In this document: in pieces, positions 37,772 through 47,868 of the stretch | Layout of the letters: each line of letters starts with the position of its first letter | Position numbering within the stretch: position 1 is the stretch's first letter | Source: Pseudomonas sp. CAN1 | Lineage (GTDB): Bacteria; Pseudomonadota; Gammaproteobacteria; Pseudomonadales; Pseudomonadaceae | Assembly: GCF_030462585.1 (NCBI RefSeq) | Contig: NZ_JASMRU010000001.1 | Coordinates: forward strand, 33,343-97,342 | Direction of reading: 5' to 3' | Length of the DNA: 64,000 nt | Translations under genes and position numbers: made by a program | The notes under the pieces: generated by a model | Seen by the model: only the letters and a program-made list of their open reading frames with translations | Database searches by the model: none | Told to the model about the DNA's origin: nothing

Positions 37772-38239
37772 TCAGGCCGTGACGGCTTTCTGCTCGTGAC
37801 AGTTGTGCAGCACTTCGATCAGGCAGTCTTCCAGCTCGAAGCGTTCGTGCAGTTGCTGGCGCAGGGTCTTCAGTTCGCTGGTCAGGCAGGTGCCTTCGCG
37901 GCAATCGCCGTTGTCGCAACGGTCGTTGAAGTTCAGCGCATTCGCGGTGATGGTTTCCAGCCGCGGGTAGATCTGCTTCGCCAGTTCGAGTCCACGGGTG
38001 TCGCCGAAGGCCTGGGCCTCGTTCATCAGCTGTTCGTAGACTTCGAAGTGCCCCGCCGACACGTAGTCGAGCAGGAGCTGGCAGAAGCTCTGGAGGTTTT
38101 CGGCGTTGGTCTTCGGCGCCTGGACACCGTCCAGGGAATCGAATGCCCGGACCAACTCATGTCGATCCCGCAACCAGCGGTCGATCAGCTGGTGTACGCC
38201 TCCCCAACGTTCCTGGGCATTACGGCAGCTCTCGAGCAT
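37772..38239 (-). CDS. algQ: Anti-sigma-70 factor AlgQ (Rsd family)
   Basis: 155 residues starting [20 protein letters not shown], with ...[16 protein letters not shown] and [20 protein letters not shown]. This matches the Rsd/AlgQ family, which binds region 4 of the housekeeping sigma factor and shifts RNA polymerase to alternative sigmas. In P. aeruginosa AlgQ (AlgR2) favours alginate and siderophore genes. It has its own terminator. Its upstream space of 256 bases separates it from dsbB, so it is probably transcribed alone. Confidence 0.94.
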   Translation of the reverse strand: MLESCRNAQERWGGVHQLIDRWLRDRHELVRAFDSLDGVQAPKTNAENLQSFCQLLLDYVSAGHFEVYEQLMNEAQAFGDTRGLELAKQIYPRLETITANALNFNDRCDNGDCREGTCLTSELKTLRQQLHERFELEDCLIEVLHNCHEQKAVTA

Positions 38240-38448
38240 GTTGTCCTCACTTCCCTTTCGCCGTCCCGGCTAGGTCCGCCCCGGGACAATATTCTGTCGA
38301 TTCTCGACGTCCGCGCTGTGTGAAGCTGGTTCGGCGGCGGCTTTCCGACGGAGTGGAAACCCAGAGTATGCCCGCCCGTTGCCGCCTTCAAGACACCGGC
38401 CGCGGGAAAATTCATACGGGCGTTTAATCGACAGACCGCGACGCCTCT

Positions 38449-38473
38449 GGCCTGCGCCGATGGGGCGCAGGCC
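38449..38473 (-). terminator. Stem-loop downstream of dsbB
   Basis: GGCCTGCGCC / GGCGCAGGCC hairpin 23 bases past the dsbB stop codon. It has no U-run, so it is only a possible terminator. Confidence 0.5.
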
Positions 38474-38495
38474 ATGGCGAAATGCGATGCGACGC

Positions 38496-38981
38496 TCAGC
38501 CGCGGCGGCGGAAGAACTGCACGATGGCGAACAGGGCGTAGCCGACGAAGGCCAGCAGGCTCCACTCCGCGATGCTCATGCCGAGCAGGGTCCAGGTCAC
38601 TTCGGCGCAATCGGCCGAGCCGTGGAACATGGTGTAGAGGATCTGCGTGTAGGGCATGCTCTGGAGCATGAAGTCCAGCGGCGGCAGGCACGACGGCAGC
38701 TGGTCCGGCGGCAGGGTCTGCAGCCAGATCTGCCGGCCCGCGGTACCGGCGCCACCCAGGGCGCTGAGCAGGATCAGCAGCGAGTACACGCGCGGCGCGC
38801 GGCCGTGCAGCGCGGCGATCAGCGAGAACAGGCCGCAGCCGGCGAAGAAGATGCGCTGCAGGATGCACAGCGGGCAGGGCTCCAGCCCGACCACGTACTG
38901 CAGGTAGAAGCCGGTGCCGAGCAGGGCGACGCAAGCGAGGAAAGCAAGGAAGAACAGGGAACGAGGGCTGGCCAGGTTCAT
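38496..38981 (-). CDS. dsbB: Disulfide bond formation protein DsbB
   Basis: 161 residues with four membrane segments. The first redox pair is C36/C39 in EPCPLC and the second is C98 (LPSCLP) with C125 (SADCAEVTW), the standard DsbB quartet. It passes electrons from DsbA to quinone. P. aeruginosa has two DsbB paralogues; this position next to algQ matches the one called dsbH there, so the paralogue name is uncertain. It is divergent from the sugar dehydrogenase gene. Confidence 0.93.
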   Translation of the reverse strand: MNLASPRSLFFLAFLACVALLGTGFYLQYVVGLEPCPLCILQRIFFAGCGLFSLIAALHGRAPRVYSLLILLSALGGAGTAGRQIWLQTLPPDQLPSCLPPLDFMLQSMPYTQILYTMFHGSADCAEVTWTLLGMSIAEWSLLAFVGYALFAIVQFFRRRG

Positions 38982-39097
38982 GGCGGCTCCACTGAAAAGC
39001 GCTGTTGCACGAAAGGCCGCTACGGTAGAGGAAACACCGCGATCAGTTCAAGGCGAGTGTCTAGACTGGCCGTGGCACTCATCCGGGAATCCATGCC

Positions 39098-40183
39098 ATG
39101 CGTCGTCATCTCCTACTTTGCTCGCTGCTTTCCCTCACGACTCTTCCAGCCGTTGCCGACACCGACCTCAGCCACATCCGCTTGCCGGAAGGCTTTCAAA
39201 TCAGCCTGCTGACTGACCAGGTGCCGGGCGCCCGCGCCATGGCCTGGGGCGACAAGGGCACGCTGTTCGTGGGCAGCAAGTCCGCCGACAAGGTCTATGC
39301 GGTAACGCCCGACGGCAAGGTCAGAACGCTCGGCGAGGGTTTGCAGATGCCGGTGGGCGTGGCCTTCCACAAGGGCGATCTGTACGTTTCCTCGATCAGC
39401 CGGATCGTCGTGCTGCGCGATATCGAGGCACACCTCGATGCACCGCCAAAGGCCGAGGAGCTGCCGGCACAGTTCCCGAAGGAGACCGCCCACGGCTGGA
39501 AATTCATCGCCTTCGGCCCGGACGACAAGCTCTACGTGCCAGTCGGTGCGCCGTGCAACATCTGCCGCCCGGACCGCAACCAGTACGCCAACCTGCAACG
39601 CATGAACGCTGATGGCAGCGCGCGCGAAGTGGTTGCCCATGGCGTCCGCAATACCGTCGGTTTCACCTGGCACCCGCAGACGAAGCAACTCTGGTTCACC
39701 GACAACGGCCGCGACCTGCTCGGCGACGACAAGCCCGATGACGAGCTGAACAAGCTCAGCAAGGTCGGCGAGGACTTCGGCTACCCCGACTGCCACCAGG
39801 GCGACATTGCCGACCCCGAGGAAGGCAAGAAGCCCTGCTCCGCGTTCACGCCGCCCGTGGCCAAGCTCGGCCCACACGTGGCCGCCCTGGGGCTGCGCTT
39901 CTACACCGGCGAGCAATTCCCCGCCGAGTACCGCAACAACCTGTTCATCGCCGAGCACGGCTCGTGGAACCGCACGCAGAAGATCGGCTATCGCGTGGCG
40001 CGGGTGGAGCTCAACGAGGACGGCACGCTCAAGCGCCAGAGCGTGTTTGCCGAGGGCTGGCTGGACCAGGACGGCAGTGTCCACGGCCGCCCGGCCGACG
40101 TGCTGGTGGCCCCGGATGGCGCACTGCTGGTCAGCGACGACCAGAACGGCGCGATCTATCGCATCAGCTACGGCAAACCCTGA
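39098..40183 (+). CDS. PQQ-type sugar (L-sorbosone-like) dehydrogenase, periplasmic
   Basis: 361 residues with a signal peptide (MRRHLLLCSLLSLTTLPAVA). The mature part is a six-bladed beta-propeller with repeated GxLFVGSKSADKVYAV-like strands, HGVRNTVGFTWHPQTKQLWF and FTDNGRDLLGDD, as in sorbosone/soluble glucose dehydrogenases. Four cysteines around APCNICRP and FGYPDCHQG may form disulfides. Cofactor binding by PQQ is inferred from family. It lies between dsbB (divergent) and hemY (convergent). Confidence 0.87.
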   Translation: MRRHLLLCSLLSLTTLPAVADTDLSHIRLPEGFQISLLTDQVPGARAMAWGDKGTLFVGSKSADKVYAVTPDGKVRTLGEGLQMPVGVAFHKGDLYVSSISRIVVLRDIEAHLDAPPKAEELPAQFPKETAHGWKFIAFGPDDKLYVPVGAPCNICRPDRNQYANLQRMNADGSAREVVAHGVRNTVGFTWHPQTKQLWFTDNGRDLLGDDKPDDELNKLSKVGEDFGYPDCHQGDIADPEEGKKPCSAFTPPVAKLGPHVAALGLRFYTGEQFPAEYRNNLFIAEHGSWNRTQKIGYRVARVELNEDGTLKRQSVFAEGWLDQDGSVHGRPADVLVAPDGALLVSDDQNGAIYRISYGKP

Positions 40184-40187
40184 AAAC

Positions 40188-40215
40188 GAAAACGGCGCCC
40201 AGGGGCGCCGTTTTC
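40188..40215. terminator. Bidirectional terminator between the sugar dehydrogenase and hemY
   Basis: Perfect GAAAACGGCGCCC / GGGCGCCGTTTTC hairpin four bases past the dehydrogenase stop codon. It serves both convergent genes. Confidence 0.93.
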
Positions 40216-40230
40216 ACTTCCACGCCAGGA

Positions 40231-41463
40231 TCAGGCGCGCACTGCCACCGGCAGTGAAACCGGCGGCGCCAGCAGGCCCAGGCCTTCCTGGAACAGCTGG
40301 TTGCTGCGCTCGACCTCACCCAGTTGCGCCAGCAGACGAGCCAGTTCGGCGCAGGTTTCCGCGCTGCGCTGACGGGCCAGGCTGGCCTCCAGGTATTCGC
40401 GAGCCTTGCCCCACAGCTTGTTCTGCAGGCACAGGCGACCGAGGGTCAGCAGCAGCTCGGGATCGTCGCCATGCTGCTTGAGCCAGCCTTCGGCGGTCTT
40501 CAGCTGGTGCGCACCATCGCGACCACGGGCACGGCCATAGAGGTGCACCAGACGGCTGTCGTAGCCTTCCTTGAGCGCCTTGCGCAGCACGTCCTCGGCT
40601 TCTTCCGGCGCGCCCAGGCGCAACAGTTGCTCGGCGTAGGCGGCCACCAGCTGCGGTTGCGCACGCAGGTTCGAAGGCACGTTCTGCCAGCGCTGGGTCA
40701 GCGGCTGCAGGCTGCTCTCGCCCTCCCCCAGGCCGCGTTCGCCGGCTTCGCCAAGCGCCGCCATCCAGCTGCGGCGTTCGAGGTCGGCCAGTTCGGCATT
40801 GGGCAGCACGCGCTCCTTGCGCAGCTCCGGCAGCAACACGCAGAGCGCCTGCCACTCGTGCAGGCTGACGTAGAGCTGCTGCAGCAGGCGCAGCACGGTC
40901 GGGTGGCGCGGGTGTTCCTGGTGCAGCTTGTCGAGCACCACACGAGCGTGGCTGAAATCGCCGCGGTTGATCAGCAACTGCGCGCGGGTCAGGCCCACGG
41001 CCAGCTCGGCGCCCGGCTCGCGCTGCTGGGCGCGGTCGAGCAGCTCATCGCACTCTTCGGTCTTGCCCAGCTCGTTGGCGGCGCGGGCGGCGCCCAGGTA
41101 ATGCGGCAGCGGGCGGTCGCTGAGCTCGGCAGCGCGACGCAGGTGACGCAGCGCCTGTGCCCAGTGACCTTCGGCGAGGTCGCGCTGGCCATGCTCTTCG
41201 GCCAGTTGCGAGCGGCGGCGGCGGTTGAAGCGCGACCAGGGGTTCACCACGCGGCCGGAGACGCCCAGCAGGCGCAGTACCAGGCGCACGACCAGGTAGA
41301 TCACCCAGAGCACCACCAGCAGCGCGAGGAAGGTCCACAGGCTGGATTCGTAGCGGAAGCTCTTGTAGGCGATCAGCACGTAGCCGGCCTGCTCGGAGAT
41401 GGCCAGCCCGACCAGGGTGGCCGCCAGGACCACGGCGAGGATCAGGACATAGACGCGGCTCAT
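40231..41463 (-). CDS. hemY: HemY-like TPR membrane protein of the haem operon
   Basis: 410 residues. Two N-terminal membrane helices (about 1-20 and 43-65) are followed by a long tetratricopeptide-type helical repeat domain containing ALRHLRRAAELSDRPLPHYL and LLTLGRLCLQNKLWGKAREY. It is not the protoporphyrinogen oxidase also named HemY in Bacillus. The family is thought to support late haem synthesis at the membrane. The ATG overlaps the hemX stop codon by four bases. Confidence 0.9.
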   Translation of the reverse strand: MSRVYVLILAVVLAATLVGLAISEQAGYVLIAYKSFRYESSLWTFLALLVVLWVIYLVVRLVLRLLGVSGRVVNPWSRFNRRRRSQLAEEHGQRDLAEGHWAQALRHLRRAAELSDRPLPHYLGAARAANELGKTEECDELLDRAQQREPGAELAVGLTRAQLLINRGDFSHARVVLDKLHQEHPRHPTVLRLLQQLYVSLHEWQALCVLLPELRKERVLPNAELADLERRSWMAALGEAGERGLGEGESSLQPLTQRWQNVPSNLRAQPQLVAAYAEQLLRLGAPEEAEDVLRKALKEGYDSRLVHLYGRARGRDGAHQLKTAEGWLKQHGDDPELLLTLGRLCLQNKLWGKAREYLEASLARQRSAETCAELARLLAQLGEVERSNQLFQEGLGLLAPPVSLPVAVRA

Positions 41464-42572
41464 GGCTGGGTCCCCGCGTCCGGCGCCACCGCCTCCTGCT
41501 GCTGCACCGCGTTCTCGCGGCGCGACAGGTAGGCCTGCAGCGAACTCAGGGCCGGGCCCAGGTCCGGGGTCTGCACGGAGACGACCTGGCCACTGAGCTC
41601 ATCCAGGCGCGCGACCAGGGCACGGCTGTCGGCCAGGTCGGCGTTGAAGAAGTCGGCGACGATCTGTTTGGCCTGCTTCAGGGCCTGCTGGTAGACGTCC
41701 TGCTTGCCGTTCAGAGCGGCCCACTGGGCCTGCTCCAGGGCGAGGCTCAAGGCCAGGCGGACGCGGTCCAGCTGCTGGCCGGAGAGCAGCGGGCGGATGT
41801 CCTGCCCGGCATTGAAGTCGATGCGCACGTACTGCGAGACGCGATCCCACCACTCGCTCCAGCGATCGTTGCCGTCGCTCCAGGCGGTGCTCGGGCCAGC
41901 GCCACCTTCGCCAGGCTTGAACGCGGGGTTCAGCGGTTGCAGCTGGGCGGCCTGGTCGCGCAGCGCGCCCAGTTGCAGGAACAGCCCGGTGCGGTCCGGG
42001 CGCGGCGCCGCGCGCAGCGCTTCCAGGCTCTTGGCCAGTTGCGCGCGAGCGGCGAAGGCGCCTGGATCGTTGGTCACGCGAAGGATGTCGTCGGCGCCCT
42101 GTACCAGTTCGGTGGCGCTGTCGAGGTCCTGCAACGCGGAAAGGCGCAGCGCGGCCAGGCGCAGCAGGTGTTCGGATTCGGCCAGGCGCCACTGCTGGCG
42201 GCTCTGCCCCAGCACCTGCTTGACCTGCTTGGCCAACTGCTGCTGGTCGCCCTGCAGCTCCACGACCAGGCGGCGGCGGGCTTCGAGCTCGTCGGCGTTG
42301 GGCAACTCGTCCAGGCGTTTGCTCACCTGCGCGTTGGCGTTCTGCACGCCCTGCGCCTGGGCGCGGGCCTCTTCCAGCTGGGCCGCGCGCTGCTGCTCGG
42401 CGCCCTTGAGCTGCTGGACCTGCCAGATGCCCCAGCCACCCGCGGCGAGACCGGCGGCCCCCACCAGCAGGGCCAGCAGGGCGAGGCCAGTGCCGCCCTT
42501 GCGCGGAGCCGGCGCGGCGGCCGGGCTGGACGATGTCGGTGAAGTCTCTTGGGGAGTGACGGCTTCGCTCAC
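41460..42572 (-). CDS. hemX: HemX-like membrane protein (uroporphyrinogen-III C-methyltransferase-type annotation)
   Basis: 370 residues from a GTG start (42570-42572) with AGGA seven bases upstream. A Pro/Ala/Ser-rich cytoplasmic head precedes one membrane helix (GTGLALLALLVGAAGLAAGG, about 27-46). A long coiled-coil-like periplasmic part with many Gln and Ala follows. Homologues are often labelled uroporphyrin-III methyltransferases, but no SAM-binding domain is seen. It lies between hemD and hemY in the operon; function unknown. Confidence 0.88.
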   Translation of the reverse strand: MSEAVTPQETSPTSSSPAAAPAPRKGGTGLALLALLVGAAGLAAGGWGIWQVQQLKGAEQQRAAQLEEARAQAQGVQNANAQVSKRLDELPNADELEARRRLVVELQGDQQQLAKQVKQVLGQSRQQWRLAESEHLLRLAALRLSALQDLDSATELVQGADDILRVTNDPGAFAARAQLAKSLEALRAAPRPDRTGLFLQLGALRDQAAQLQPLNPAFKPGEGGAGPSTAWSDGNDRWSEWWDRVSQYVRIDFNAGQDIRPLLSGQQLDRVRLALSLALEQAQWAALNGKQDVYQQALKQAKQIVADFFNADLADSRALVARLDELSGQVVSVQTPDLGPALSSLQAYLSRRENAVQQQEAVAPDAGTQP

Positions 42573-42599
42573 AGATCCATCCTTCGCTCGGAAATTGTT

Positions 42600-43358
42600 C
42601 TAGTCGGCGTTTCTCAACGCTTCCATTAAGGCCGCTGGGCTGGCGCCCCGGCAATCGATCACTCGCTGCGCGCCCATCTCCCGTGCCTGCTCAGCCACAC
42701 GCGGGCTGGGCACGAACAGGGGCAGCGCACTCACTTGCGGCCAGTCCTGCGCGGCCAGTTGCTGCAGATGCTCCAGCCCCTGACCACTACTGACCGCGAT
42801 GGCGTTCAAACGCTCCCCCTGAATGCGCCGCAGCAATTCACCCTGGGGATAACTCGGCAATTCGCGCCGGTAGAGTTCCAGATAGTCCACGGCCACGCCT
42901 TGGCCGCGCAGGCGCTCGGCGAGGAATTCTCGGCCACTTTCGCCGCGCATGATCAGCACCTTCGGATCATGCACCTGCAAGGCCTGCTCGAACTCCGCCA
43001 GGGCCAGCAGCGCTTCGCTGTCGTCGCCGTCCTGCGGATGCACGACATCCAGACCGTAGTCTTCGAGGATAGCTGCCGTAGCGGCGCCGACGGTGAACCA
43101 GCGCTGGGTCAGCGGCGCTTGCGGCCAGTAGCGGTCGACCCGCTCCAGGCCCAGGCGCGCCGCGGGCTTGCTGACCACGATAACCGCGCAGTAGCGGTCC
43201 AGGTCAAGGATCAGGCTGCGCTCGGCGGGGGTTTCCTCCCGCGCTGTGATCGCCAGCAGCGGCAGGCAGGTGCCGTGGATGCCGTGTTCGGCGAGGGTCG
43301 CGGCGAGCGCCGCGCAGTCCTCTTCGGGCCGGGTCAGCAGCAGCCGCCAGCGGCTCAC
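42600..43358 (-). CDS. hemD: Uroporphyrinogen-III synthase
   Basis: 252 residues from a GTG start overlapping the hemC stop codon (GTGA). HemD sequences diverge widely. Recognisable parts are [20 protein letters not shown] at the start, [20 protein letters not shown], and the late [20 protein letters not shown]. It cyclises hydroxymethylbilane with inversion of ring D. It is the second gene of hemCDXY. Confidence 0.94.
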   Translation of the reverse strand: MSRWRLLLTRPEEDCAALAATLAEHGIHGTCLPLLAITAREETPAERSLILDLDRYCAVIVVSKPAARLGLERVDRYWPQAPLTQRWFTVGAATAAILEDYGLDVVHPQDGDDSEALLALAEFEQALQVHDPKVLIMRGESGREFLAERLRGQGVAVDYLELYRRELPSYPQGELLRRIQGERLNAIAVSSGQGLEHLQQLAAQDWPQVSALPLFVPSPRVAEQAREMGAQRVIDCRGASPAALMEALRNAD

Positions 43359-44293
43359 GGGTGGCCGGCCTCGCCGTAGACCGCATCGAGGATGTCCTTG
43401 GCGCCCTGGCCCAGCAGGTCTTCGGCGACCTTCACGCCGAGGCTCTCGGCTTCGGCGAACGGCGCGCGGGCTTCGGCGCGCAGCAGTTGGCTGCCGTCAG
43501 GCTGGCCGACCAGGCCGCGCAGCCACAGCTGATCGCCTTCGAGGATGGCGTAGCAGGCGATAGGCACCTGGCAGCCGCCATTGAGGCGCTTGTTCAGCGC
43601 GCGCTCGGCATTGACGCGCAGGGCGGTCTCGCGGTGATGCAGCGGTTGCAGCAGCGCGTGGATTTCCGCATCGGCAGTGCGGCACTCGATGCCTACCGCG
43701 CCCTGGCCACCGGCCGGCAGGCTGGCTTCGACACTGATGGAGGAGCGGATGCGTTCTTCGAAGCCGAGGCGGATCAGGCCAGCGGCGGCGAGGATGATGG
43801 CGTCGTACTCGCCGGCATCGAGCTTGGCCAGGCGGGTGTTGACGTTGCCGCGCAGGAAGCGGATCTGCAGGTCCGGACGGCTGGCCAGCAGCTGGGCCTG
43901 GCGGCGCAGGCTGGAGGTGCCGACCACGCTGCCGGCGGGCAGGTCGTCGAGGCTCGCGTAGGTGTTGGAGACGAAGGCGTCGCGCGGGTCTTCACGCTCG
44001 CAGATGCAGTACAGGCCCAGGCCTTCGGGGAAGTCCATCGGCACGTCCTTCATGGAGTGCACGGCGATGTCCGCTTCGTTGTCCAGCAGGGCAGTTTCCA
44101 GCTCCTTGACGAACAGGCCCTTGCCACCGATTTTCGCCAGCGGCGCGTCGAGCAGCTTGTCGCCGCGGCTGGTCATCGGCAGGAGGGTCACGGTCAGGCC
44201 GGGATGGGCCTGTTCCAGGCGGGCCTTGACGTATTCGGCCTGCCAGAGTGCCAGGGCGCTCTGGCGCGTGGCGATACGGATTTCGCGAGACAT
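43355..44293 (-). CDS. hemC: Porphobilinogen deaminase (hydroxymethylbilane synthase)
   Basis: 312 residues from the ATG at 44293, starting [20 protein letters not shown]. Other marks are [32 protein letters not shown], and the dipyrromethane-binding cysteine in [13 protein letters not shown]. It joins four porphobilinogens into hydroxymethylbilane. It is the first gene of hemC-hemD-hemX-hemY and is separated from algR by a terminator. Confidence 0.97.
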   Translation of the reverse strand: MSREIRIATRQSALALWQAEYVKARLEQAHPGLTVTLLPMTSRGDKLLDAPLAKIGGKGLFVKELETALLDNEADIAVHSMKDVPMDFPEGLGLYCICEREDPRDAFVSNTYASLDDLPAGSVVGTSSLRRQAQLLASRPDLQIRFLRGNVNTRLAKLDAGEYDAIILAAAGLIRLGFEERIRSSISVEASLPAGGQGAVGIECRTADAEIHALLQPLHHRETALRVNAERALNKRLNGGCQVPIACYAILEGDQLWLRGLVGQPDGSQLLRAEARAPFAEAESLGVKVAEDLLGQGAKDILDAVYGEAGHP

Positions 44294-44359
44294 GGGCATT
44301 TCCAGGCAAAGGAAGCGTGCAAGAAAGTGCCCGCATGATAACAGCTCGCGCAAACGAAA

Positions 44360-44383
44360 AGCCCGGGGGCTGCCCCCCGGGCT
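44360..44383 (-). terminator. algR terminator
   Basis: AGCCCGGGGG / CCCCCGGGCT hairpin with TTTTCG following on the minus strand, 23 bases past the algR stop codon and before hemC. Confidence 0.85.
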
Positions 44384-44406
44384 CCAGGCGCTGCGGCACT
44401 GTGTCG

Positions 44407-45153
44407 CTACAGGTTGTGCATGAGTCGCCGGACTCCGGCGACGTGGCGGCGGCTGACGGTCAGCGCATCGCCATTGAGACCTTTCAGGTACAGCTGGAAG
44501 TGCCCCAGCGGGGTGCGTTGCAGGCGCTCGATGCGTTCGCGGGAAACCAGCGCGTTGCGGTGGATGCGCACGAAGCGATCACCGAACTCGTCCTCCAGCG
44601 CCTTCAGCGGCTCGTCCAGCAGCACTTCGCCGCCAGCGTGGCGCAGGGTCACGTACTTGTGATCGGCGATGAAGAAGATCACGTCTTCCAGCGGGATCAG
44701 CTCGATGCCCTTGCGGGTCCGCGCGCTGATGTGGCTGCGCGGGCCGGGGCCACCGGCGGCCGGGGGCTTGGTCAGCGCCGCCAGCTGCACGCGGTTGGGC
44801 CGCGAGGCCTTCTTCAGGGCGTCGGCCAGGTCCTCGCTGCGGACCGGTTTGACCAGGTAGCCGACCGCACTGACCTGGAACGCCTCCAGGGCGAATTCAT
44901 CATGGGCGGTGCAGAAGATCACCGCCGGCGGGGCTTCGCGCTCGCACAGCTTGGCGGCCACCTGAAGCCCGTCCAGGCCGGGCATGCGGATATCGAGCAG
45001 GACGATATCCGGCTTCAGGCTGTCGATCAGCGTCAGCGCTTCTTCGCCGTTGCTGGCGGAGGGCTCGAGGACGCGATAGCCGTCCAGTTGCCCCACCAGC
45101 CGGGCCAGGCGCTCTCGCGCCAGGGGTTCGTCATCGACGATCAGGACATTCAT
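44407..45153 (-). CDS. algR: LytTR-type response regulator AlgR
   Basis: 248 residues. The receiver domain has acidic D7/D8, phosphoacceptor D54 in [14 protein letters not shown] and a switch lysine in YLVKPV. The C-terminal LytTR DNA-binding domain holds [20 protein letters not shown] and [20 protein letters not shown]. AlgR controls alginate, type IV pilus and virulence genes in P. aeruginosa with the sensor AlgZ (FimS), encoded four bases upstream. The start is the ATG at 45153. Confidence 0.97.
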   Translation of the reverse strand: MNVLIVDDEPLARERLARLVGQLDGYRVLEPSASNGEEALTLIDSLKPDIVLLDIRMPGLDGLQVAAKLCEREAPPAVIFCTAHDEFALEAFQVSAVGYLVKPVRSEDLADALKKASRPNRVQLAALTKPPAAGGPGPRSHISARTRKGIELIPLEDVIFFIADHKYVTLRHAGGEVLLDEPLKALEDEFGDRFVRIHRNALVSRERIERLQRTPLGHFQLYLKGLNGDALTVSRRHVAGVRRLMHNL

Positions 45154-45157
45154 AAGC

Positions 45158-46228
45158 TCAGGCTTCCTGCATGAGACGCGCACATGGATAGCGTAGACAG
45201 GTGAAGTGCCGTCCGTCACGGCGCTCGACGGTGAGACTAGCTTTTGGCCCGAAAAGTGCCGCAAGTCTCGCCGCAATATTTTGCAGGGCTTGCTTGGTCC
45301 CCTTCGTGGGCAGGGTCTCGATCGATTCGTCGTACGGGTTGCTCACGCAGAGCTGGAACACACCGTCACGGTAGTCCGCCTCAACTTTCACCAGACCGCC
45401 TTCGATGCGCGGCTGGATGCCATAAATCAAAGAGTTCTCGAGCAAGGGCTGCAGCGTCAGCTGGGGAATCGGCACGCCATCGGGCACGTCGCTCACCTGC
45501 CAGTCCATCTGCAACCGGTCGCCAAGACGGAACTGCTCTATGGAAAGATAGCGTCTGGCCAGCTCAAGTTCCTCTCCCCAGGAAATTAATGTTCCAGGTT
45601 TGGCCAGGCTGGCGCGGAAAAGATCCGAAAGATTCAGCACCGCCAGCTCGGCCTTGCCCGGATCGATCTCGATCAGGCTGGCGATGCTGTTCAGGCTGTT
45701 GAACAGGAAATGCGGACGGATGCGCGCCTGCAGCGACTCGATCCGCGCCCGCAGCTCAGCCTGTTCCTGCCGTCGCCATTGGCTCTGGAGATAGAAGTAG
45801 CGTAGCAACAGCGTGGACATGATGAGCGCAATCAATGCATGACGCAGGTAGAGGTTGACCTCGCCGGTGCGCGACATCGGCCCACCGAGGGAGAAGTAAT
45901 CCGCCACCCAGGTGCAGGCGAGCGTCAGCAGGACCACCAGCGCGCAGCTGAGCAGCCCGGAGAGCCACGCCGGCCAGCGTGCCATGAAGGGGCGCAGCTG
46001 GCACAGCAGGCCGGCCGAGAGCAGCACGATCCACTGCACGAACAATGAGGACAGCGCCAGGCGCACCCAGTTGAAGCTGGGCGTCATCGGCTCGGCGAGG
46101 ACCAGCACCAGCACCAGCAGCTCGGCCAGCAGCACCAGGCTGAACAGCGCCTCGGGCTGGCAGAGTTCGGGGATGAAGAAGTCGTCGTTGGGCGCCGGCT
46201 TGTCGCCGGTCTTCGTCGGTATGGGCAT
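45158..46228 (-). CDS. algZ: LytS-type sensor kinase AlgZ (FimS)
   Basis: 356 residues from the ATG at 46228, starting [13 protein letters not shown]. An N-terminal region of four or more membrane helices (about 28-155) is followed by a coiled linker. The His_kinase domain has the histidine motif [20 protein letters not shown] and the N-box [17 protein letters not shown]. It has no typical G-box pair at the end, as known for this family. It forms a two-component pair with AlgR and is divergent from argH. Confidence 0.95.
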   Translation of the reverse strand: MPIPTKTGDKPAPNDDFFIPELCQPEALFSLVLLAELLVLVLVLAEPMTPSFNWVRLALSSLFVQWIVLLSAGLLCQLRPFMARWPAWLSGLLSCALVVLLTLACTWVADYFSLGGPMSRTGEVNLYLRHALIALIMSTLLLRYFYLQSQWRRQEQAELRARIESLQARIRPHFLFNSLNSIASLIEIDPGKAELAVLNLSDLFRASLAKPGTLISWGEELELARRYLSIEQFRLGDRLQMDWQVSDVPDGVPIPQLTLQPLLENSLIYGIQPRIEGGLVKVEADYRDGVFQLCVSNPYDESIETLPTKGTKQALQNIAARLAALFGPKASLTVERRDGRHFTCLRYPCARLMQEA

Positions 46229-46461
46229 CGCCGCAGTTTCCGCAAGCGCCCGCACGGCGGCAAGCGCCGCGTGCGAGCAATAGCCTGGAATTGTCGGGCA
46301 GCGCAAAGAACGGCCACGGCCCCTGCGACTATTCACCGCCGCTCCCCTGCCGCAACCCGCCAAAGCGCCGCCGGTTTTGTCCTTCAGCCTGCTATTATCG
46401 TCGCACTTTGCCTTTCATGCAGGCCGCGCGCCGCGCCTGCCCGTTTCCGGAAGAGAGATCC

Positions 46462-47856
46462 ATGAGCGTAGAGAAGACCAACCAGTCCTGGGGCGGCCGC
46501 TTCAGCGAACCCGTCGATGCCTTTGTCGCCCGCTTCACCGCCTCCGTCGACTTCGACAAGCGCCTCTACCGCCACGACATCATGGGCTCCATGGCCCACG
46601 CGACCATGCTGGCCAAGGTCGGCGTGCTCACGGACGGCGAGCGCGACACCATCATCGATGGCCTGAAGCAGATCCAGAGCGAAATCGAGGCCGGCACCTT
46701 CGACTGGCGCGTCGACCTGGAAGACGTGCACATGAACATCGAGGCGCGCCTCACCGACCGCATCGGCGTCACCGGCAAGAAGCTGCACACCGGCCGTTCG
46801 CGCAACGACCAGGTGGCCACCGACATCCGCCTGTGGCTGCGTGACGAGATCGACCTGATCCTCGCCGAAATTACCCGCCTGCAGCAGGGCCTGCTGGGCC
46901 TGGCGGACGCCGAAGCCGATACCATCATGCCCGGCTTCACTCACCTGCAGACCGCGCAGCCGGTGACCTTCGGCCACCACCTGCTGGCCTGGTTCGAAAT
47001 GCTCAGCCGCGACTACGAGCGTCTGGTCGATTGCCGCAAGCGCGCCAACCGCATGCCCCTGGGCAGCGCCGCGCTGGCCGGCACCACCTACCCGATCGAC
47101 CGGGCCATCACCTGCGAACTGCTGGGATTCGAAGCGATCTCCGGCAACTCGCTGGATGGCGTGTCCGACCGTGACTTCGCCATCGAATTCTGCGCCGCCG
47201 CTGCCGTGGCGATGATGCACCTGTCGCGCTTCTCCGAAGAGCTGGTGCTCTGGACCAGCGCGCAGTTCCAGTTCATCGACCTGCCCGACCGCTTCTGCAC
47301 CGGCTCCTCGATCATGCCGCAGAAGAAGAACCCGGACGTCCCGGAGCTGGTGCGTGGCAAGTCCGGCCGCGTATTCGGTCACCTCGCCGGCCTGCTGACC
47401 CTGATGAAGGGCCAGCCGCTGGCGTACAACAAGGACAACCAGGAAGACAAGGAACCGCTGTTCGACGCCGCCGACACCCTGCGCGACAGCCTGCGCGCCT
47501 TCGCCGACATGGTTCCGGCGATCAAGCCCAAGCGCGAGATCATGCGCGAAGCGGCCCGCCGCGGCTTCTCCACCGCCACCGACCTGGCCGACTACCTGGT
47601 GCGCCGTGGCCTGCCGTTCCGTGATTGCCACGAGATCGTCGGCCACGCCGTGAAGTACGGCGTGGACAGCGGCAAGGACCTGGCCGAGATGAGCCTGGAC
47701 GAGCTGCGCCAGTTCAGCGACCAGATCGACGACGACGTGTTCGCCGTGCTGACCCTGGAAGGCTCGGTGAACGCCCGCGACCACATCGGCGGTACCGCCC
47801 CGAACCAGGTCCGCGCCGCCGTCGTGCGCGGCAAGGAACTGCTGGCCACGCGCTAA
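46462..47856 (+). CDS. argH: Argininosuccinate lyase
   Basis: 464 residues from the ATG at 46462, preceded by AGAGAGATCC. Fumarase/aspartase superfamily motifs are [46 protein letters not shown] and the signature [20 protein letters not shown]. It splits argininosuccinate to arginine and fumarate. It is divergent from algZ and is followed after 12 bases by a small conserved gene. Confidence 0.98.
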   Translation: MSVEKTNQSWGGRFSEPVDAFVARFTASVDFDKRLYRHDIMGSMAHATMLAKVGVLTDGERDTIIDGLKQIQSEIEAGTFDWRVDLEDVHMNIEARLTDRIGVTGKKLHTGRSRNDQVATDIRLWLRDEIDLILAEITRLQQGLLGLADAEADTIMPGFTHLQTAQPVTFGHHLLAWFEMLSRDYERLVDCRKRANRMPLGSAALAGTTYPIDRAITCELLGFEAISGNSLDGVSDRDFAIEFCAAAAVAMMHLSRFSEELVLWTSAQFQFIDLPDRFCTGSSIMPQKKNPDVPELVRGKSGRVFGHLAGLLTLMKGQPLAYNKDNQEDKEPLFDAADTLRDSLRAFADMVPAIKPKREIMREAARRGFSTATDLADYLVRRGLPFRDCHEIVGHAVKYGVDSGKDLAEMSLDELRQFSDQIDDDVFAVLTLEGSVNARDHIGGTAPNQVRAAVVRGKELLATR

Positions 47857-47868
47857 GCGCAGCGTTCC

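Noticed and set aside
41460-42572. hemX product as an active uroporphyrinogen-III methyltransferase
   Set aside because: The protein is a single membrane helix with a coiled-coil part and lacks a SAM-binding fold; the name reflects old annotation.
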